Below, in pieces: positions 60,909 through 64,000 of a stretch of DNA of 64,000 bases. This stretch comes from JAMXLO01 sp963850535. GTDB taxonomy: Bacteria > Pseudomonadota > Alphaproteobacteria > Acetobacterales > Acetobacteraceae. The position numbers were made by a program, and so were the translations under genes. Location: positions 28,541 to 92,540 of the forward strand of contig CAWKMC010000029.1 in the NCBI GenBank assembly GCA_963850535.1. The letters are read 5' to 3'. The notes under the pieces were generated by a model. The model searched no databases and had not been told where the DNA came from. It saw only the letters and a program-made list of their open reading frames with translations. Position 1 is the first letter of the stretch. Each line of letters starts with the position of its first letter.

Positions 60909-62124
60909 CCGTCACGTAGTGCGACAGCACTGCGATGGCGCGTCCCGGCAGGCTGAGCTTGGGCACGTCCGAACCGGCCAGCAGCGGCACCTCCATTGCC
61001 GGAACGCCATCACCCTTCACCGCCAACTTGCCCAGGGTCGTGCCTTTCGCAACCGGCGCCCGGATCGGCGAATCGTAGCTTACCTTCACCGCGGCGTTCT
61101 TCCGCCAGTTGCGCGGCATCGTCACGACGAGGTCGCGCCCGCCGATCAACGGCACGGTCGGTGACACGCCGAGCCAGACCGGCACACGCTCCACAACGTC
61201 GCCGGCAGCAAACAATGTTACATCCTCGAAGTTGGCGAACGCCCAATCCATCAGCCGCTCGCCCTCCTCGGCACGTGCGTGCATCGTCTCCAGGCCATTC
61301 AGCACCAAGATCATCCGTCGATCGCCGCGCCTGCTGCTGGCTACCAGTCCATAGCCGCCGGCCTCGGTGTGACCGGTCTTCAGCCCATCGGCCGTGCCCT
61401 TCTGCACCAGCGGATTGCGGTTGCCCTGCTCGATATTGTTGTACTTGAACGTCTTCTCCGAGTCGTAGTGGTAGTATTCCGGGAAGTCGCGGATGATCCG
61501 CCGCGCCAGCGTCGCGATGTCACGGCAGCTCATATGCTGCTCCGGATCCGGCCAGCCGGTCGAATTCTTGAAGAAGCTGTTGGTCAGGCCGAGTTCCTTC
61601 GCCTTCTGGTTCATCAGTTCGGCGAACTGCTCTTCGGATCCAGCAATCGCTTCGGCAAACACAATACAGGCGTCATTGCCCGACTGCACGATGACACCAC
61701 GAACCAGGTCCTCGACTTTCACCTGCGTGCCAATCTGCACGAACATCTTCGAGCCACCCATCTTCCAGGCTCGCTCGGTGACCGGCAGCTCGTCTTCAAG
61801 CCGCATCTTGCCTTGCTTCAGCCGCTCATAGACCAGGTAGATCGTCATCAACTTGGTCATCGAGGAAGGCGGCATCTCAACATCGGCATTCTTTTCCAGC
61901 AGCGACGCACCGGTGTTGTAGTCCATGACATAGGCCCATCGCGCCAGGGTATCGACCGGGCCGATCGGCGTGTCGGCCGGGCTACCAGCCGATCCCGCGT
62001 CCTTCCTTCCGTGCGACCCCGCGCCGGTTTTCGGCTGTGCCGGATGGCGTGGTTGCGCAACCGCGGCTGGCGCCATCGCGGCGATACTTGCCGATACGAA
62101 CAGGGCTTGGCGACGAGTAAGCAT
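60901..62124 (-). CDS. D-alanyl-D-alanine carboxypeptidase (class C low-molecular-mass PBP)
   Basis: A 407-residue periplasmic enzyme trimming the terminal D-Ala of peptidoglycan pentapeptides. Signal peptide MLTRRQALFVSASIAAMAPA, then a Pro/Gly/Ala-rich linker. The active-site motifs are SMTK with Ser88 and Lys91, SGN at 149-151 in IVQSGNDACIVFAEA, and KTG at 250-252 in DGLKTGHTEAGGYG. The C-terminal DacC/PBP5-type domain follows (ERVPVWLGVSPTVPLIGGRD). The ATG at 62124 has an AGGAG upstream; the longer frame begins with TTG at 62133. Lies 12 bp after rlpA. Confidence 0.94.
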   Translation of the reverse strand: MLTRRQALFVSASIAAMAPAAVAQPRHPAQPKTGAGSHGRKDAGSAGSPADTPIGPVDTLARWAYVMDYNTGASLLEKNADVEMPPSSMTKLMTIYLVYERLKQGKMRLEDELPVTERAWKMGGSKMFVQIGTQVKVEDLVRGVIVQSGNDACIVFAEAIAGSEEQFAELMNQKAKELGLTNSFFKNSTGWPDPEQHMSCRDIATLARRIIRDFPEYYHYDSEKTFKYNNIEQGNRNPLVQKGTADGLKTGHTEAGGYGLVASSRRGDRRMILVLNGLETMHARAEEGERLMDWAFANFEDVTLFAAGDVVERVPVWLGVSPTVPLIGGRDLVVTMPRNWRKNAAVKVSYDSPIRAPVAKGTTLGKLAVKGDGVPAMEVPLLAGSDVPKLSLPGRAIAVLSHYVTGG

Positions 62125-62136
62125 CCGACTCAACTC

Positions 62137-63006
62137 CTATTCCACCACGATGTGCGCATCGGTTACTCCGGCACGCAGCACTTGGTCCAGCACCTTGTCG
62201 GCCTGTTCCACACTCGCGAGCGGGCCAATGACAACGCGTGAGATCGACTGTCTCCGCCCCTGCGATGTGCTGACGATGCTGGCACCCAACGCGGCGACCT
62301 TGGCACGCTGGATGTCGGCGTAGGCATGGCTTTGGAAGGTGCCGAGCTGGATGAACAGTCGGCCGGGACTGGCCGCCACCCGCGTCACGGTCTCCGGCAA
62401 CCGCTCGATTGGCGCGACAGTCGGTTCGTGTTCCTCTGGTGCGATCGGTTCGCGCATGGCGGTCGGCCGACTGGTGCTGCCTGGCGGCGGCAACTCGCTC
62501 TGCTGCACGGCGATCACCGGTGCGGCCGCCAGATTTAGTTTCGGCGCGCCAGGCACCGCGTCGACCGCTGCGTGGCTTTCCGCCGGCAGAATCTCCAGGC
62601 GAACGCGGACCCCGTCATCTTGCGCAAACTGCAGTAGGGCGGCGGTGCGGCGGGTAACCTGGACCAGTCGATGTGGCGTGGCAGGACCACGGTCGTTGAT
62701 CCGCACGGTCACCTGCAGGCCGTTCTCCAGGTTGGTGAGCCGTGCGATAGAGGGGAGCTGCAGCGTCTGATGCGCAGCGGCGAGCGCTGACTGATCGAAT
62801 ACCTCGCCATCTGCGGTCAGCGGCCCATGCTCCTTGGCATACATGGTTGCCAGGCCGGTCTGCTCGCCTTCAAAGCTCTCGCGCGGGTAATACCAAACTC
62901 CCCTGGCTTGGTAGGGAGCGCCAAGTACGTAGTGCGGATTCGCCGGCGGCGGCCGTTGGCACGACACCAACAGTGCCGCCACACACATGGCCAGAACCAG
63001 CTTCAC
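62137..63006 (-). CDS. rlpA: RlpA-family septal ring lytic transglycosylase with SPOR domain
   Basis: A 289-residue lipoprotein. Signal peptide with lipobox LLVSC, lipid site Cys16. The double-psi beta-barrel domain (about 45-150) has GLATMYAKEHGPLTADGEVF, AAHQTLQLPSIARLTNLENG and VTVRINDRGPATPHRLVQVT. A Pro/Glu-rich linker leads to a C-terminal SPOR domain (RLFIQLGTFQSHAYADIQRA, VVIGPLASVEQADKVLDQVL) that binds denuded septal glycan. GTG start overlaps the mltB stop by 4 bp (GTGA). Acts at the division site with the MltB and carboxypeptidase products. Confidence 0.93.
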   Translation of the reverse strand: MKLVLAMCVAALLVSCQRPPPANPHYVLGAPYQARGVWYYPRESFEGEQTGLATMYAKEHGPLTADGEVFDQSALAAAHQTLQLPSIARLTNLENGLQVTVRINDRGPATPHRLVQVTRRTAALLQFAQDDGVRVRLEILPAESHAAVDAVPGAPKLNLAAAPVIAVQQSELPPPGSTSRPTAMREPIAPEEHEPTVAPIERLPETVTRVAASPGRLFIQLGTFQSHAYADIQRAKVAALGASIVSTSQGRRQSISRVVIGPLASVEQADKVLDQVLRAGVTDAHIVVE

Positions 63007-63956
63007 GTGACGATTGCGTCTCCGAGCAGGCCGACGACCAGGGCGTAATAGTCCGATGGATTATAGCGGCGGATCGCGGCAAAGTTTGAATACGCCAGAA
63101 ATGCCTCGCCGCCCGGCCCGTCAGGCTGCACCACCGCGGCTAAAGTATCACCGCGCGGCAACGGCCAGCCATCCACCGGCCGCACGCCAAGCCTGGTCCA
63201 GTCGGCCAATGGCCTGCGTTCTTCCCGCCCCGTCGCAATCCGATCGAAGTTCGCTGGCAGCGTGACCGGCTGGCCCCACGATTCGCCGCTGCGCCAACCG
63301 GATTGGGCCAGGTAATTGGCGATGGATCCCAGCACGTCGGGTTTGCTGGTCCAGATATCGCGTCGCCCATGGCCTTCGAAATCAACTGCGTAGCGCAGAT
63401 ACGAGGAGGGCATGAACTGCGGCTGTCCCATTGCGCCGGCGTAAGAACCAAGCATATGAGCGGGCGACACGTCGCCATGATCGAGGATGCGCAGCGCAGC
63501 GATCAGTTCGCTGCGAAAGAAGCTTGTGCGCCGCCCCTTCCAGGCGAGCGTCGCCAGCGCCTCGACGACGCGGTAATCGCCCATCCCGGTACCGAAGCTC
63601 AACTCCAAACCCCAGATGCCGGTGATGACGCCGGGTTCGACGCCGAACCGTTCGCGTACGCGTTGCAGCAGCGCCCGGTTTTGCGCATAGGCAGCACGCC
63701 CGCTGGCGGTTCGCTGGTCGGTGATCAGCATGGCGCGGTACTGCGCCCAGGTCATGGTGAATTCCGGCGGGTGGCTGGCGCGATCCAGTACCTTCTGGTT
63801 CGGCTGCACGCCCGCGAGCGCATGGTCCAGTGTGGCGGAAGATATCCCGGCGCGACGCGCCTCCGCGCGTAGGCCATTTAGGAAATTCTGGAACCCATCC
63901 GGCGCCGCACAGACAGCAGAAAGCGATGCAGCGAGCACCACGCGACGTTTCAGCAT
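63003..63956 (-). CDS. mltB: Lytic murein transglycosylase, MltB family
   Basis: A 317-residue peptidoglycan-cleaving enzyme. A short hydrophobic leader (VVLAASLSAVCAA) without a lipobox suggests a soluble periplasmic form. Catalytic Glu118 is in VITGIWGLELSFGTGMGDYR; further MltB markers are GSYAGAMGQPQFMPSSYLRY, VDFEGHGRRDIWTSKPDVLG with SIANYLAQSGWR, and a C-terminal AFLAYSNFAAIRRYNPSDYY. ATG at 63956 chosen; a GTG at 63962 adds two residues. First gene of the mltB-rlpA-dac-tmk operon. The 44 bases beyond it to the window end hold nothing recognisable. Confidence 0.93.
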   Translation of the reverse strand: MLKRRVVLAASLSAVCAAPDGFQNFLNGLRAEARRAGISSATLDHALAGVQPNQKVLDRASHPPEFTMTWAQYRAMLITDQRTASGRAAYAQNRALLQRVRERFGVEPGVITGIWGLELSFGTGMGDYRVVEALATLAWKGRRTSFFRSELIAALRILDHGDVSPAHMLGSYAGAMGQPQFMPSSYLRYAVDFEGHGRRDIWTSKPDVLGSIANYLAQSGWRSGESWGQPVTLPANFDRIATGREERRPLADWTRLGVRPVDGWPLPRGDTLAAVVQPDGPGGEAFLAYSNFAAIRRYNPSDYYALVVGLLGDAIVT

Positions 63957-64000
63957 GCGCACGTGTCTGCCACGCCGACCCGCGTCGGAGCAACAAAAGA

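Noticed and set aside
1..64000. tRNA, rRNA and CRISPR signals
   Set aside because: No cloverleaf-like segment with a T-loop GTTCGAATC core at proper spacing, no rRNA sequence, and no regularly spaced direct repeats were seen by eye.

Overview
The window is a gene-dense, GC-rich (about 64% G+C by eye) bacterial chromosome segment. Its content points to an alphaproteobacterium of the Rhodospirillales/Acetobacteraceae type: hrcA next to grpE, cysD-cysNC, a tandem glycine riboswitch ahead of gcvTHP, etfBA-hbd preceded by a twin-transmembrane small protein, a CtrA-like response regulator, an Erv-VIT (MbfA-type) iron protein, and an mltB-rlpA-dac-tmk block. The assignment is inference from gene content; no rRNA or tRNA gene is visible.

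Layout. 0-1.3 kb: start of grpE and hrcA. 1.4-6.1 kb: a branched-chain amino acid ABC transporter operon (livFGMH plus a binding protein), four of its five genes frameshifted. 6.2-10.3 kb: a TPR protein, a YbfB-type MFS exporter divergent from a LysR regulator, and moaB. 10.4-17.2 kb: a CYP153-like P450, a small exported protein, an AhpD-like protein, a nitroreductase, a DUF4010 membrane protein, a methyltransferase, a cysteine hydrolase and a uracil-DNA glycosylase-like protein. 17.2-20 kb: sulfate activation (cysD-cysNC). 20-25 kb: a DUF1194 protein, a flavin-dependent monooxygenase, a LigB-type dioxygenase and a hybrid histidine kinase. 25-36.5 kb: dsbD, hrpB, an HtrA-type protease with a two-component pair, a 2OG-Fe dioxygenase and an MscS channel. 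36.5-40.7 kb: twin-TM protein, etfB-etfA-hbd, and a CinA-like/NadD-like fusion. 40.8-43.2 kb: an Erv-VIT gene and a class III aminotransferase, both carrying many frameshifts. 43.2-46.9 kb: a histidine kinase and a CtrA-like regulator separated and bordered by IS remnants. 47-49 kb: a translationally coupled serine hydrolase and beta-barrel protein. 49.3-54 kb: a monooxygenase operon whose CoA-transferase gene is split by a 1.9 kb, visibly less GC-rich block with two lipoprotein genes (one FlgO-like). 54-58.8 kb: glycine cleavage operon. 58.9-64 kb: an unrecognised protein, an SDR, and the tmk/dac/rlpA/mltB cell-envelope block.

Two features stand out. First, a lipoprotein/FlgO cassette sits inside a broken class III CoA-transferase gene. 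Second, about 30 single-base frameshifts are scattered through otherwise well-conserved genes. Because conserved housekeeping genes (gcvT, hbd) are hit, and two sites look like homopolymer or one-base slips, sequencing or assembly error is the likeliest explanation for most of them. Genes marked frameshifted should be read as probably intact in the organism unless raw reads say otherwise.
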